Source of the DNA: Arthrobacter sp. Leaf337
GTDB lineage: Bacteria > Actinomycetota > Actinomycetes > Actinomycetales > Micrococcaceae
Assembly: GCF_001423745.1 (NCBI RefSeq)
Contig: NZ_LMPC01000004.1
Location: 149,391 to 213,390, forward strand
DNA length: 64,000 nt
Direction of reading: 5' to 3'
Shown one piece after another: positions 16,849-26,503 of the stretch. The notes below the pieces were generated by a model. That model was not told the origin of the DNA, made no database searches, and saw nothing but the letters and a program-made list of their open reading frames with translations. A program made the position numbers and the translations under genes. Each line of letters starts with the position of its first letter. Positions within the stretch are counted from its first letter, which is position 1.

Positions 16849-18357
16849 CTACTCCCCTTCCGCGGCCCGCCGTGCACGCCGGCTGCCGGGCACGGGTTCC
16901 CGCGCGGGTTCACGGGAGGCAGGGGTGCCGGCTGCGCGCGTCCGGCCGCCGCGGGAGAACTCCGCTGCCGCCGCGAGCGCGCCGGTGTCCCCGACGTCGT
17001 CGGGCGTTACGGATGCACGGCGGGAAGGGATGCTGCCGGAAACGGTGGTGCCGGAGCCGTTGCCGCCCGTTTCCGGGACGGCGGCCTGCCTGATCCCGGT
17101 GGCCTTGACCACGAGCACCGCGATCAGCGTGGTGACGGGGATGGCCAGCACCAGCCCTACGGAACCGACGAGCGTCCGGATGACTTCCTCGGACAGTTCC
17201 GCGCTGGTCAGCGCCTCGCCGAGCGGACGGTCGTACAGCATCACGATGATCAGGATGGGCAGCGCGGCGCCAGCGTAGGCGAACGCAATGGTGTAGACAG
17301 TGGACGCGATGTGGTCGCGGCCGATCCGCATGGCTGCGGAGAAGAGCTGGCGGGCGCTTGTCTCCGGCGCGAGTTCATACAGTTCCCAGACCGCGGAAGA
17401 CTGGGTGATGGTGACGTCGTTCAGCACGCCAAGTCCGGAAATGATCAGACCGCACAGGATGATGCCGGAAATGGAGATGTTGTCCGAGATGTTCGCGAGC
17501 GTGGCGGCGTCATGGCTGCCCACGCCCGCCAGGTTTGCCGCGTCCGTGGCCCAGGCAGCCAGGAGCGCCGTGATGCCCAGGCCGAACATGGTGCCCAGCA
17601 ACGCCGTGGAGGTGCGGGCCGAGAAGCCGTGGGCGAAGTAGAGAACGCCGATCATGATCACAGTGGAACCCACCAGGGCCAGCAGCAGGGGTGGCTTCCC
17701 TTCCACCAGCCCGGGCAGCATGAACGTCACCAGCACCCCGTAGGCTCCCACGAGGCCGATCAGCGCCCGCAGACCGCGCCAGCGCGCCACGGCGATCACC
17801 ACCACCGCGTAGAGGACGGCCAGCAGGATGATCGGCAGGGTGCGAACGAAGTCCACGAAGATATAGGCGGGCGCGCCGCCCTGGCCGGCGGATGCGCCCT
17901 GCGCGTTGGACAGGTTCAGGTACCGGATGTCGTCACCCACCTTGACGCCGTGGGACTTCACCACGTCCGGGTTGATCACCACCTTGACCGGGTTGCCGCC
18001 CTTGTCCGGCTCGGTAAAGGCGAAGGTGCACTCGCTCCCCTGCTGGGCGGCATCCTGGCCCGTGCCTGGCTGCGCGGTGGCGTTTTGGCCGGCGCTTCCT
18101 TGGATGCAGCTTTCCACCACCACCCGCTGGATCTTGCCGGTGTCGAACGTCACGCCCGGGGCTGCCGCGTACGGGCTGGCCAGCTTCAGGTCCTCCTTGT
18201 TCCCGGACGGCCACATCATGACCATGGCCGCCAGGGTCAGGAGCGTCAGCGGAATCAAGACCGCCGCGAGAAGCCAGTTGGCCCGTTTACGGGCAGCCAG
18301 AGCCCCGGGTGTTGGCTCCGAATGATCTGTGTGACCGTGGGAGTGTCCGGCACCCAT
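16849..18357 (-). CDS. YibE/F family membrane protein
   Basis: 502 aa. A His-rich N-terminus (MGAGHSHGHTDHSE) precedes a membrane anchor at about 29-52, a roughly 120-residue extracytoplasmic domain, and then about seven membrane helices of the YibE/F type, including the FVDFVRTLPIILLAVLYAVVVIAVARWRG region and ALLGTMFGLGITALLAAW. The C-terminus is a charged, low-complexity cytoplasmic tail. The family is found in actinobacteria and firmicutes without an established function. The His-rich start could bind metal (inference). Confidence 0.85.
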   Translation of the reverse strand: MGAGHSHGHTDHSEPTPGALAARKRANWLLAAVLIPLTLLTLAAMVMMWPSGNKEDLKLASPYAAAPGVTFDTGKIQRVVVESCIQGSAGQNATAQPGTGQDAAQQGSECTFAFTEPDKGGNPVKVVINPDVVKSHGVKVGDDIRYLNLSNAQGASAGQGGAPAYIFVDFVRTLPIILLAVLYAVVVIAVARWRGLRALIGLVGAYGVLVTFMLPGLVEGKPPLLLALVGSTVIMIGVLYFAHGFSARTSTALLGTMFGLGITALLAAWATDAANLAGVGSHDAATLANISDNISISGIILCGLIISGLGVLNDVTITQSSAVWELYELAPETSARQLFSAAMRIGRDHIASTVYTIAFAYAGAALPILIIVMLYDRPLGEALTSAELSEEVIRTLVGSVGLVLAIPVTTLIAVLVVKATGIRQAAVPETGGNGSGTTVSGSIPSRRASVTPDDVGDTGALAAAAEFSRGGRTRAAGTPASREPAREPVPGSRRARRAAEGE

Positions 18358-18383
18358 CAGCAGTAAAACCTCATGCCTGCACT

Positions 18384-19757
18384 TTACTGGGGCTGGATGT
18401 TCTGGTTGACACGGAACAGGTTCCCGGGATCGTACTTGCCCTTAATTTCCTGCAAGCGGCCGTAATTGGGTCCGTAGTTTTCCGCGACCCGGGACGTGTC
18501 ATCGCCGTCCATGAAATTGATGTAGCCCGCAGTCTCAGAGTAGGGCTGAAGCGCCGCCGCGAAGTCCCGCACCCAGGCGATGTTCGCCGCGCTTTCCGCG
18601 GGATCCGCCCAGTGGCACGCAATTACCGGGGAGAACCTGGCATTCCGGTTGGGGAAGGCCGTGTCCGCAATTCCCACATCGTGTACGGCGCCGTCGATCG
18701 GGTAGATGTGCACTGCGGTCTGTATGCTGGGCACCCGCTTCCCGTACTCCAAGTGGGCGTTGATGGCGCCGTCGTTGAGTTCCGTCAGGAAGGCCGCCTT
18801 CCAGTAGGCGAGCAGCCCCTTGGGATACATCCCGTCGAAGGCCGAATTCAGGGCCGGGTAGGGCATCGGCCCCACCATGGACCCCGCCACCGGCGCGGCG
18901 TCGAGGAACGGCTGCCAGCGGGCCGGTCCTTCGGCCGGATCCCCGGTCCACATACCCACGACAATGCAGACGGGCTTGCCATGCCACTCCTCGGGAAGGA
19001 ACGGAACCGGCGGCCCCTGGTGGAACGCGAGGAAGGCACCGAACTCCCGCGGGGCTGCAGCCACGTTCTCGCGGTAGAACTTCGCGACGGTTTCGGCGTG
19101 CTCCAGCGGGTAGATGATGATGCCGGCGTGGACCATATCCACGGGATGCAGGCGGAATTCGAGCGACGTCACGACGCCGAAGTTCCCGCCGCCGCCGCGC
19201 AGCGCCCAGAAAAGATCTTCGTTCTCGGTTTCGCTGGCGGTGAGGAACTTTCCGTCCGCGGTGACGACGTCGGCAGAGAGGAGGTTGTCGCAGCTGAGGC
19301 CGTATTTCCGGTCAAGGTAGCCAATGCCTCCGCCGAGGGTCAGCCCCGAAACACCGGTCGAACCGACGATGCCGCCGGTGGTCGCCAGCCCGAAGGCATG
19401 CGTGGCGTGGTTGAAGTCGGCCCACGTTGCGCCGGCCTCGGTCCTGGCCGTTTTGCCGGCCGGATCAACCCGGACCCCCCGGGTGGCGGAAAAGTCGACG
19501 ACCACTGCATCGTCCGCCGTGCCAAACCCGGGCCCGCTGTGGCCGCCGCCCCGGATGGCGACGGGCATGCCGTTGTCCCTGGCATGGTTGACGGCAGCGA
19601 TGACGTCCGCCACCTGGGACACCCGCACGACGGCAGCGGGCCGCTTGTCAATCATTCCGTTGTGGACGGCGCGGGCAGCGTCGTAGTCCGCATCATCCGC
19701 TGTGATCACTTGCCCGCGAACCTGTTCCCGCAGGGCATCGAACGATGTTGCGTTCAT
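18384..19757 (-). CDS. FAD-linked (BBE-type) oxidoreductase
   Basis: About 457 aa from the ATG at 19757. It has the FAD_binding_4 (VAO/PCMH) domain with the covalent-flavin His in IRGGGHSGPGFG near residue 70 and the C-terminal berberine-bridge-type motif NYGPNYGRLQEIKGKYDPGN (split here by its ends near 424 and 443). The second Cys of bicovalent enzymes is not evident: GIVGSTGVSGLTLGGG has Thr/Ser at that place. These enzymes oxidise sugars, alcohols or alkaloid-like compounds. The substrate is unknown. An in-frame upstream ATG at 19814 exists but adds an Arg/Gly-rich stretch without support. Confidence 0.85.
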   Translation of the reverse strand: MNATSFDALREQVRGQVITADDADYDAARAVHNGMIDKRPAAVVRVSQVADVIAAVNHARDNGMPVAIRGGGHSGPGFGTADDAVVVDFSATRGVRVDPAGKTARTEAGATWADFNHATHAFGLATTGGIVGSTGVSGLTLGGGIGYLDRKYGLSCDNLLSADVVTADGKFLTASETENEDLFWALRGGGGNFGVVTSLEFRLHPVDMVHAGIIIYPLEHAETVAKFYRENVAAAPREFGAFLAFHQGPPVPFLPEEWHGKPVCIVVGMWTGDPAEGPARWQPFLDAAPVAGSMVGPMPYPALNSAFDGMYPKGLLAYWKAAFLTELNDGAINAHLEYGKRVPSIQTAVHIYPIDGAVHDVGIADTAFPNRNARFSPVIACHWADPAESAANIAWVRDFAAALQPYSETAGYINFMDGDDTSRVAENYGPNYGRLQEIKGKYDPGNLFRVNQNIQPQ

Positions 19758-20004
19758 TTCCAGTACCGCCGATCCTCTTCGACCTCGGATCCGGCCGCCC
19801 ACTTCGCCTCCCATCGGGCTAACGACCGGAGCTTACGCGTCCGGCCTACTCCTCTGAGCGGGCGCCGTCAAGGGATTTTAGGAGCACGCACAATCTTCTG
19901 GCCCGGCGGCTCCGAATGCCCATTGTGATCCGGGAAGGGCCGGTTGGACGTATTGCCGGGACCCTTGGGTTTATAAATGTAGGACGAGGAGTCTGGAGGC
20001 CCGC

Positions 20005-20739
20005 ATGGGTAATCGCAGGAATGACGCAGGCAGCAACAAGCCCGTACTAACTGTGCGCGAGGCGGCGGGCGTTACCCGCGGCGTGGCCCTGGTCCTGCAC
20101 GGCGGCCGCTCGCACAGCTACGAGCCCGTAGAGGCCCGCCACCTGAGCCCCGCCCGCATGGTGCCCTTCGCCAAGCACCTGCACCGCGCCGGCGGCAGCC
20201 ACGGACTTGCCGTCTGGACGTTGCGGAACAGCGTACGCGGCTGGAACGGCCCGGACATGTCACCGCTGCAGGATGCTCGATGGGCGCTGGCCCGGATCCA
20301 CGCCCGGCACCCGGGAGTGCCCGTCTACCTCCTGGGGCACTCGATGGGCGGACTCACTGCCATGTGCGCGGCCGACGATCCCCAGGTGGACGCCGTGGTG
20401 GCCCTGGCCCCCTGGCTGAGCGCCGAGACACCGGCCGAAAATGTGGCTGGCCGCAGGGTGCTGATTGTCCACGGTTCCAGGGACCGCTGGACAAGCCCGG
20501 CCCAATCGCTGAAATTTGCGCAACGGGCAGCGGATCTGGCCGACGAGATGCGCTATGTCTCGTTGGCCGGGGCAGGTCACTTCATGTTCCGCAAGGTCCG
20601 GCTGTGGCACACGCTGGCCGCCGGCTTTGTCCTCAAGGCCTTTGCGGAAAGCACCGGTGTGGAACTGGACGGCGATTCGGCATGGTTGGATGCCTTGCTT
20701 CCGGCCGGCGCCGCCCCCGGTATTCCGGTGGTGCTGTGA
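20005..20739 (+). CDS. Alpha/beta hydrolase
   Basis: 244 aa with the nucleophile elbow GHSMGG near residues 112-117, the acid in VHGSRDRWTSP near 155-165 and the catalytic His in GAGHFMF near 190-196. It has no signal peptide. GGAGG precedes the ATG by 7 nt. It is the first gene of a tight plus-strand operon with a DUF1295 protein (overlap or 2-nt gap) and a PlsC-type acyltransferase (1-nt gap), so an acyl-ester or lipid substrate is plausible but not shown. Confidence 0.85.
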   Translation: MGNRRNDAGSNKPVLTVREAAGVTRGVALVLHGGRSHSYEPVEARHLSPARMVPFAKHLHRAGGSHGLAVWTLRNSVRGWNGPDMSPLQDARWALARIHARHPGVPVYLLGHSMGGLTAMCAADDPQVDAVVALAPWLSAETPAENVAGRRVLIVHGSRDRWTSPAQSLKFAQRAADLADEMRYVSLAGAGHFMFRKVRLWHTLAAGFVLKAFAESTGVELDGDSAWLDALLPAGAAPGIPVVL

Positions 20740-20741
20740 CC

Positions 20742-21554
20742 ATGGCCGACTTTCCCGTGAACGAATTCCTGGCCAGCCTGCCTTGGACGGCGCTGGCCGT
20801 GGCGGGTGTCCTCGCGGTCACCTTCGCCGTGGCCGTGGTGCAGAAACGGCACTCCGTCATGGACGTGGCATGGGGACCCGGCTTCGTTGCCGTCGCCGTC
20901 GCCTCATGGCTGCTGTCCTCCGGCACGGGCGACGACGGCAGGCGCCTCCTGCTGTTGCTGCTGACAGGCGTCTGGGGCCTCCGCCTCGGAACCCACATCG
21001 GCTGGCGCGCCCGTGGCGGCCATGAAGATCCCCGCTACGAGGCAATGCTCAGCGACGCCCCGGGCTCCCGCGATGTGTACGCACTGCGCCGTGTCTACCT
21101 GCCCCAGGGCCTTGTGATGTTCTTCGTGTCCCTGACGGTTCAGGTAGGGATGTTCGCCACCGGTGCAGTGGGCTGGGTCGCCCTCCTGGGAGTGCTGCTG
21201 TGGGTCATCGGCTTCGTGTTCGAAACGGTGGGCGACTGGCAACTCGCACAGTTCAAGAAGAACCCGTCCAACAAGGGAACAGTGCTGAAGACGGGGCTGT
21301 GGCGTTACACCCGGCACCCCAACTACTTCGGGGACGCCGCCGTCTGGACCGGCCTGTTCCTGATTGCCGCAGACTCCTGGCCCGGAATCCTGACCATACT
21401 GTCTCCGGCCCTGATGGTCTGGGCGCTCGCGGGCAAGACCGGGAAGCCGCTCACGGAGAAGGCGATGTCCGCCCGGCCGGGCTACAAGGAATACGTCGAG
21501 TCGACGTCGGGCTTTATCCCCTGGCCCCCGCGGCGGCCGGCGGGCGGGCGCTGA
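20742..21554 (+). CDS. DUF1295 / steroid-5-alpha-reductase-like membrane protein
   Basis: 270 aa with about six or seven membrane helices. The C-terminal signature of the family is present: GLWRYTRHPNYFGDAAVW near residues 187-204 followed by PLTEKAMSARPGYKEYVESTSGFIPWPP in the last 40 residues. Homologues of known activity are steroid reductases or lipid methyltransferase/isoprenylcysteine-methyltransferase relatives using NADPH or SAM; which applies here is unknown. The ATG at 20742 is chosen, but an in-frame GTG at 20736 overlaps the previous stop as GTGA. Confidence 0.8.
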   Translation: MADFPVNEFLASLPWTALAVAGVLAVTFAVAVVQKRHSVMDVAWGPGFVAVAVASWLLSSGTGDDGRRLLLLLLTGVWGLRLGTHIGWRARGGHEDPRYEAMLSDAPGSRDVYALRRVYLPQGLVMFFVSLTVQVGMFATGAVGWVALLGVLLWVIGFVFETVGDWQLAQFKKNPSNKGTVLKTGLWRYTRHPNYFGDAAVWTGLFLIAADSWPGILTILSPALMVWALAGKTGKPLTEKAMSARPGYKEYVESTSGFIPWPPRRPAGGR

Positions 21555-21555
21555 A

Positions 21556-22386
21556 ATGGCCTGGCGGCCGCAGCCCAATGACCGCTTCTACCGTTTCATC
21601 GTGGGCACCGGGCTGGCGCTGCGCAGGTTCTTCCGGATCCGCGTCATCGTCACGGGGCGCGAACACCTGCCACCACCGGGGCCGCTCAAGGGTGCGTCCC
21701 GTCTGGTGGTGCCGGGTGCGGGAGCCGTCGTCGCCATCACCCATTTCGGTTACCTCGATTTTGCCTTCGCCGAGATGCTCCTGTGGAGCCACAACCGGGC
21801 CGAGCTGCGCTACCTGGTGACCCAGGGCGCGGCCGACCATTGGCTCGCCGGTCCGGCCATCAGCGGTGCCGGACATGTCGTGGTTCCATACGGTTCGGGC
21901 AGCGGCGCGTATGACGCCGCCGTCGAGAAACTACGCGCGGGCGAGTACATCGCCGTCCTTCCCGAGGCGGGCGTCAGCCGCAGCTTCACGGTCCGCGACT
22001 GCAAGACCGGTGCCGTCAGGATGGCGGCAGAAGCCGGCGTGCCGATCATTCCCGTTTCGGTGTGGGGAGCGCACCGGCTGATGACCCGCCACCGCGGGTT
22101 CTCACCACTTCGCGCCTGGCGCGCGCCTGTGCGGATCCACGTGGGCGAGCCCCTGCTGCCCGCGGTTTTGCCCGATCCCGCCCGTGACGCCCAGCCTGCC
22201 ACTGAAAGGTTGCGGAGCATCCTGCAGGCCGGAATCGACGCCGCCATCGCGGACTTCCCCCGCGCACCCCGGCCCGGCGACTGGTGGATGCCCGCGCACC
22301 TGGGCGGCGGTGCTCCCACGGACGCGGAACGCCGGCGGCTGGATGAGGCGGAGGGTCCCCGGCGCGCGGGCGGACGGCGCGCTTAG
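21556..22386 (+). CDS. 1-acyl-glycerol-3-phosphate acyltransferase (PlsC family)
   Basis: 276 aa. The acyltransferase motif I H-x4-D is present as ITHFGYLDFAF near residue 60 (Thr-His rather than the usual Asn-His), motif III as VLPEAGVSRSF near 134-144 and motif IV around VPIIPVSVWGAHRL near 158-171. PlsC-type enzymes acylate lysophosphatidate or related lysolipids at the membrane. The gene begins one base after the DUF1295 gene, so the three genes form one operon with a likely lipid-modifying role. Confidence 0.85.
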   Translation: MAWRPQPNDRFYRFIVGTGLALRRFFRIRVIVTGREHLPPPGPLKGASRLVVPGAGAVVAITHFGYLDFAFAEMLLWSHNRAELRYLVTQGAADHWLAGPAISGAGHVVVPYGSGSGAYDAAVEKLRAGEYIAVLPEAGVSRSFTVRDCKTGAVRMAAEAGVPIIPVSVWGAHRLMTRHRGFSPLRAWRAPVRIHVGEPLLPAVLPDPARDAQPATERLRSILQAGIDAAIADFPRAPRPGDWWMPAHLGGGAPTDAERRRLDEAEGPRRAGGRRA

Positions 22387-22466
22387 GCAGGCAGAGCCGG
22401 GCCTTGGCTAGGCTCCATGGGTACGCAAGCACATTTGCACGCACTCAATGGAGAGGGATCCTTCCT

Positions 22467-23906
22467 GTGGCAGACACCGTCCTGACAAGAAGCGAGATCG
22501 ACGAACGCGGCCTGGCCCGCCTGGCCCAGAGGCTGGCGGCGTGGACGGAAAAGTGGTTTCCGGACGCGTATATCTTCGCCCTGGCCGGCGTGGTCCTCAT
22601 TGCCGTAGCTGCCCTCGCGATCGGCGCCTCACCGCAATCCATCGCCGATTCCTTCGGCAACGGATTCTGGGACCTCACAGCATTCACGCTGCAGATGTCC
22701 ATGGTTGTCCTCACCGGCTACGTGGTGGCCACCTCTCCCCCGGTGGCCAAGCTCATCGACCGGCTCGCGCTGGTTCCGTCGACCGCCCGGACCGCCGTGA
22801 GCTTCGTGGCGATGCTGTCGATGTCCGTGTCCTTCCTCAACTGGGGCCTCAGCCTGATCTTTGGCGGCCTCCTGGCGCGTGCCATTGCACGGCGCAAGGA
22901 CCTGTCCGTGGACTACCGGGCGCTCGGTGCGGCCGCCTTCATGGGCCTCGGCGCCGTATGGGCGCTGGGGCTGTCGTCCTCGGCCGCCCAGTTGCAGGCC
23001 ACCGCAGCCTCCCTGCCGCCGGCGCTCCTCAAGATCACCGGGGTCCTGGATTTCGGCACCACCATCTTCACGTGGCAATCACTGCTCACCCTGGCCATCC
23101 TCATGGCGCTGACCACGGTGATCGCCCATTTCTCGGCGCCGCGGGGTGCCGCGGTGCGCACGGCCGCGGATCTCGGTGTGGATCTCGACGACGACCCCAG
23201 CGAACCCGAGCCACGGTCGCGGCCCGGCGAATGGCTGGAGTACAGCGTGATCCTGCCGGTCCTCGCGGGGATCCTGACGTTGGGCTGGCTGGTCTCGCAG
23301 TTCCTCACGAAGCCATTCCTGACGGTGGTCAGCAGCCTCAACGGCTACCTGCTCGTATTCCTCATCCTGGGCCTGGTGCTGCACCGGACGCCGCGGAACT
23401 TCCTGCAGGCAGTGACCAAAGCAGTCCCGGCGACCGCAGGAATCCTGGTGCAGTTTCCGCTCTACGCTGCCATGGCCGCCATCCTCACTAAGGCCACCGG
23501 CCACGGGGGCATGTCACTGTCGGCACATTTGGCCGAATTCTTCTCGGACATCGGCGGCGGCGGTGCTTTCGCCGTCGTGATTGCCCTCTACACGGCCGTG
23601 CTGGGCCTGTTTGTGCCCTCCGGCGGCGGGAAATGGCTCGTGGAGGCGCCGTACGTGATGCAGGCGGCGACGGATGTGAACATGAACCTGGGCTGGACCG
23701 TCCAGATCTACAACATAGCGGAGGCGCTGCCCAACCTGATCAACCCGTTCTTCATGCTGCCGCTGCTCGCCGTGCTCAAACTCCGGGCCCGTGACCTGGT
23801 GGGCTTCACCTTCCTGCAGTTCGTGTTCCACCTGCCCGTGGTTCTCCTGCTGGTGTGGCTGCTGGGAATGACGTTCGACTTCGTTCCCCCGGTGATCCCC
23901 AAGTAG
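22467..23906 (+). CDS. Short-chain fatty acid transporter, AtoE family
   Basis: 479 aa with at least ten hydrophobic segments. The pattern EKWFPDAYIFALAGVVLI at the first helix, LNWGLSLIFGGLLAR near residue 126 and GLFVPSGGGKWLVEAPYV near 378-395 is typical of AtoE/short-chain-fatty-acid permeases. Such carriers take up acetoacetate or butyrate-like acids. The GTG at 22467 is chosen because GGAGAGGG lies 10 nt upstream; a further upstream frame is not supported. No acetoacetate-degrading genes are adjacent. Confidence 0.85.
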   Translation: MADTVLTRSEIDERGLARLAQRLAAWTEKWFPDAYIFALAGVVLIAVAALAIGASPQSIADSFGNGFWDLTAFTLQMSMVVLTGYVVATSPPVAKLIDRLALVPSTARTAVSFVAMLSMSVSFLNWGLSLIFGGLLARAIARRKDLSVDYRALGAAAFMGLGAVWALGLSSSAAQLQATAASLPPALLKITGVLDFGTTIFTWQSLLTLAILMALTTVIAHFSAPRGAAVRTAADLGVDLDDDPSEPEPRSRPGEWLEYSVILPVLAGILTLGWLVSQFLTKPFLTVVSSLNGYLLVFLILGLVLHRTPRNFLQAVTKAVPATAGILVQFPLYAAMAAILTKATGHGGMSLSAHLAEFFSDIGGGGAFAVVIALYTAVLGLFVPSGGGKWLVEAPYVMQAATDVNMNLGWTVQIYNIAEALPNLINPFFMLPLLAVLKLRARDLVGFTFLQFVFHLPVVLLLVWLLGMTFDFVPPVIPK

Positions 23907-23924
23907 CCGGCGGCCTTAAACCAC

Positions 23925-23972
23925 ATTGACCCGCAGCGGGCGCCGTCGAAACGGCTGCCGCTGCGGGTCAAT
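23925..23972. terminator. Bidirectional terminator-like palindrome between convergent genes
   Basis: ATTGACCCGCAGCGG (23925-23939) pairs perfectly with CCGCTGCGGGTCAAT (23958-23972) around an 18-nt loop. It separates the convergent AtoE and GNAT genes. There is no T-run longer than two, so it may end transcription without a classical U-tract. Confidence 0.7.
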
Positions 23973-23983
23973 TGCGTTAGTGC

Positions 23984-24991
23984 CTAGGCGGGGTCGGAAA
24001 CCACCAGGGTTTCGCTGCCCCGGAGGCTGGCCGTGCCGCTCTGCAGCAAAGGCTCGACGACGGCGCGCAGGGCAGTCATCGAATCGTCCAGTTCCAGCAC
24101 CACGGGGTGCTGGAACGCGATGAGCGCCAGAAGATCGCGGACCGCCGAGCGGGCTTCCTCCTCGGACAGCTTGGGATCGTGGCCGACGAACACATCCGTT
24201 GGCTGGCCCGACGCGGACCCCTCGCCGCCCGCCGGGTTCTCGCCGCCGGGGGCAAGTTCCGCGTAGCTGATGGCGAATGCCTCGAGCCGGCCCTTCCTGC
24301 TGGCCGGGACACCCTGGCCGAAGGCGCTGGCCTTCGGCGCCCGGAGCACGATCGCGCCGTGCGCCCCGCTGAGTTCGTCGAGGAACAGCCGCTGCACGGT
24401 GCCGATGCTGAGCTCGCCCGGGCTATCCCAGGTGTGCACGGCCGTGTAGTACCGGCCCACCACGTCGCTGAGTTCCACCGAACCGGTGGCAAGGTCCTCG
24501 ATCTGTTCGGAGGCCGCGGCCTCCGAACCGTCGCCGAAGACCGGCAGCTTGAGCGCCCCCGGTGCCACCACGACGAGGCGTGAGCGCTGGACCGGAACCA
24601 GGCCGGCAGCTTCGGCGAACGCGGCGCCGGGCGTGCCCGGCTCCACCTTGGTCCGCAGCCTGGACACGCCCGACGGCGCCTGGCCGGCTTCGTGCCGGAG
24701 CATGGTCAGCAGGGTGGAGCCAACGCCGGCGCGGCGGTGGTCCTTTGCCACCTCGATGTACATCCAGAGGCGTTCGGGGTGCAGCGATGCTTCGTGGACC
24801 ACTGCCGCCGCGACCGGGATGGCCACGCCGTCCACGACGTCCTCGGCCACAATGCAGCGGCGCCACGGCGTGTTGCCCGAGGGTGCGAGCGTGCCGCGGA
24901 ACTGCCGAGCCTGTTCGGTCTCCGGGCCGCCCCAGAGTTCGAGCAGTGCAAGGTCGTCGCCCTCGCGCCATTCGTGGTATTCGATGGCCAT
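23984..24991 (-). CDS. GNAT-family N-acetyltransferase
   Basis: 335 aa. An acetyl-CoA-binding motif A is visible as DHRRAGVGSTLLTML near residues 85-99, after the strand LWMYIEVAK. The C-terminal half (DVFVGHDPKLSEEEARSAVRDLLAL) is a second domain that may be a degenerate GNAT repeat. The substrate is unknown. It lies 2 bp downstream of glyS on the same strand, so it is cotranscribed with the aminoacyl-tRNA synthetase. Confidence 0.8.
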   Translation of the reverse strand: MAIEYHEWREGDDLALLELWGGPETEQARQFRGTLAPSGNTPWRRCIVAEDVVDGVAIPVAAAVVHEASLHPERLWMYIEVAKDHRRAGVGSTLLTMLRHEAGQAPSGVSRLRTKVEPGTPGAAFAEAAGLVPVQRSRLVVVAPGALKLPVFGDGSEAAASEQIEDLATGSVELSDVVGRYYTAVHTWDSPGELSIGTVQRLFLDELSGAHGAIVLRAPKASAFGQGVPASRKGRLEAFAISYAELAPGGENPAGGEGSASGQPTDVFVGHDPKLSEEEARSAVRDLLALIAFQHPVVLELDDSMTALRAVVEPLLQSGTASLRGSETLVVSDPA

Positions 24992-24993
24992 GC

Positions 24994-26379
24994 TCAGGCG
25001 CCGATCAGCCGCGCGGCCAGGTAGCCCTCCACCTTGTCCAGGGAGACGCGTTCCTGGCTCATGGTGTCGCGTTCGCGGATGGTCACGGCCTGGTCCTCGA
25101 GGGTGTCGAAGTCCACGGTGATGCAGAACGGGGTGCCGATTTCGTCCTGGCGGCGGTATCGGCGGCCGATGGCGCCGGCATCGTCGAAGTCGATGTTCCA
25201 GTTCTTGCGCAGCTGGGTGCCCAGGGCCTTGGCCTTCGGGGACAGGTCCTCGTTGCGGCTCAGCGGCAGCACGGCGGCCTTGACGGGGGCCAGGCGCGGG
25301 TCCAGCTTGAGCACGGTGCGCACGTCCACGCCGCCCTTGGCGTTGGGGGCCTCATCCTCGGTGTACGCGTCAATGAGGAACGCCATGAAGGACCGGGTCA
25401 GGCCGGCGGCGGGTTCGATCACATACGGGGTGTAGCGCTCGTTGGTGGCCTGGTTGAAGTAGCTCAGGTCGTGGCCGGACGCCTTGGAGTGCGTGGAGAG
25501 GTCGAAGTCCGTGCGGTTGGCGATGCCTTCCAGCTCGCCCCACTCGGAGCCCTGGAAGCCGAAGCGGTATTCGATGTCCGTGGTGCCCTTGGAGTAGTGG
25601 CTCAGCTTCTCCAGCGGGTGCTCGAAGAAACGCAGGTTCTCGGCTTTGAGGCCCAGTCCGGTGTACCAGTCCATGCGTTCCTTCATCCAGTACTGGTGCC
25701 ACTGCTCGTCCGTGCCCGGCTCGACGAAGAATTCCATCTCCATCTGCTCGAACTCACGGGTGCGGAAGATGAAGTTTCCGGGCGTGATCTCGTTGCGGAA
25801 GGACTTGCCGATCTGGCCGATGCCGAACGGCGGCTTCTTCCGGGAGGTTGTGAGCACGTTGTTGAAGTTCACGAAGATGCCCTGCGCGGTTTCCGGGCGC
25901 AGGTAGTGCATGCCTTCCTCGCTGGCCACCGGACCGAGGAAGGTCTTGAGCAGGCCGGAGAATTCCTGGGGCTCGGTCCATTCACCACGGGTGCCGCAGT
26001 TGGCGCAGGCAATGTCCTCCAGGCCGTTTTCGGCCGGACGGCCCTTCTTTTCCTCGTACTCTTCTTCGAGGTGGTCGGCACGGTACCGCTTGTGGCAGGA
26101 AAGGCACTCCACCAGGGGATCGGAGAAGACCTCCACGTGGCCGGAGGCTTCCCAGACCTGGCGGGGCAGGATCACGGAGGAGTCCAGGCCCACCACGTCC
26201 TCGCGGCCGCGGACTACCGACTGCCACCACTGGCGCTTGATGTTTTCCTTCAGCTCGGCGCCGAGGGGCCCGTAGTCCCAGGCAGAACGGGAGCCACCAT
26301 AGATTTCACCGGCCTGGAAAACGAAGCCCCTCCTCTTGGAGAGGGAGATGACCTGGTCGAGAACGGATTTTGCTGCCAT
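24994..26379 (-). CDS. glyS: Glycyl-tRNA synthetase (alpha2 type)
   Basis: Class II aminoacyl-tRNA synthetase charging tRNA-Gly. The 461-aa product is the homodimeric, eukaryote-like form: [25 protein letters not shown] is at the N-terminus (about residues 16-40), the zinc-type pairs CLSCHKRY and CANCGTRG follow near 97 and 132, and the class II catalytic stretch [12 protein letters not shown] is near 164. The ATG at 26379 has GGAG 6 nt upstream; an ATG 12 nt further upstream is less suitable. A GNAT gene follows in the same operon. Confidence 0.95.
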   Translation of the reverse strand: MAAKSVLDQVISLSKRRGFVFQAGEIYGGSRSAWDYGPLGAELKENIKRQWWQSVVRGREDVVGLDSSVILPRQVWEASGHVEVFSDPLVECLSCHKRYRADHLEEEYEEKKGRPAENGLEDIACANCGTRGEWTEPQEFSGLLKTFLGPVASEEGMHYLRPETAQGIFVNFNNVLTTSRKKPPFGIGQIGKSFRNEITPGNFIFRTREFEQMEMEFFVEPGTDEQWHQYWMKERMDWYTGLGLKAENLRFFEHPLEKLSHYSKGTTDIEYRFGFQGSEWGELEGIANRTDFDLSTHSKASGHDLSYFNQATNERYTPYVIEPAAGLTRSFMAFLIDAYTEDEAPNAKGGVDVRTVLKLDPRLAPVKAAVLPLSRNEDLSPKAKALGTQLRKNWNIDFDDAGAIGRRYRRQDEIGTPFCITVDFDTLEDQAVTIRERDTMSQERVSLDKVEGYLAARLIGA

Positions 26380-26503
26380 GGGGAACTCCAATTTCTACAG
26401 GGCCGCTGGGTGCGGTCCGCGCGGTTTCTAGGCCCCTGTACCCTGCTGGTTGCCGGGCGGGGCGGTACGAAGGAAAGATGTGCAGGAAGCTGCGTGTCCT
26501 AGC

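Noticed and set aside
18384..19757. Bicovalent flavin attachment in the FAD oxidoreductase
   Set aside because: The His motif is present, but the position of the second attachment Cys reads Thr/Ser, so only single attachment is supported.
18309..19928. 539-codon plus-strand open frame opposite the FAD oxidoreductase gene
   Set aside because: Antisense shadow with no start context and no recognisable domain.
24562..26502. 646-codon plus-strand open frame opposite glyS and the GNAT gene
   Set aside because: Composition is Val/Gly/Glu-Leu repetitive as in antisense translation of a high-GC gene; glyS motifs on the minus strand are decisive.
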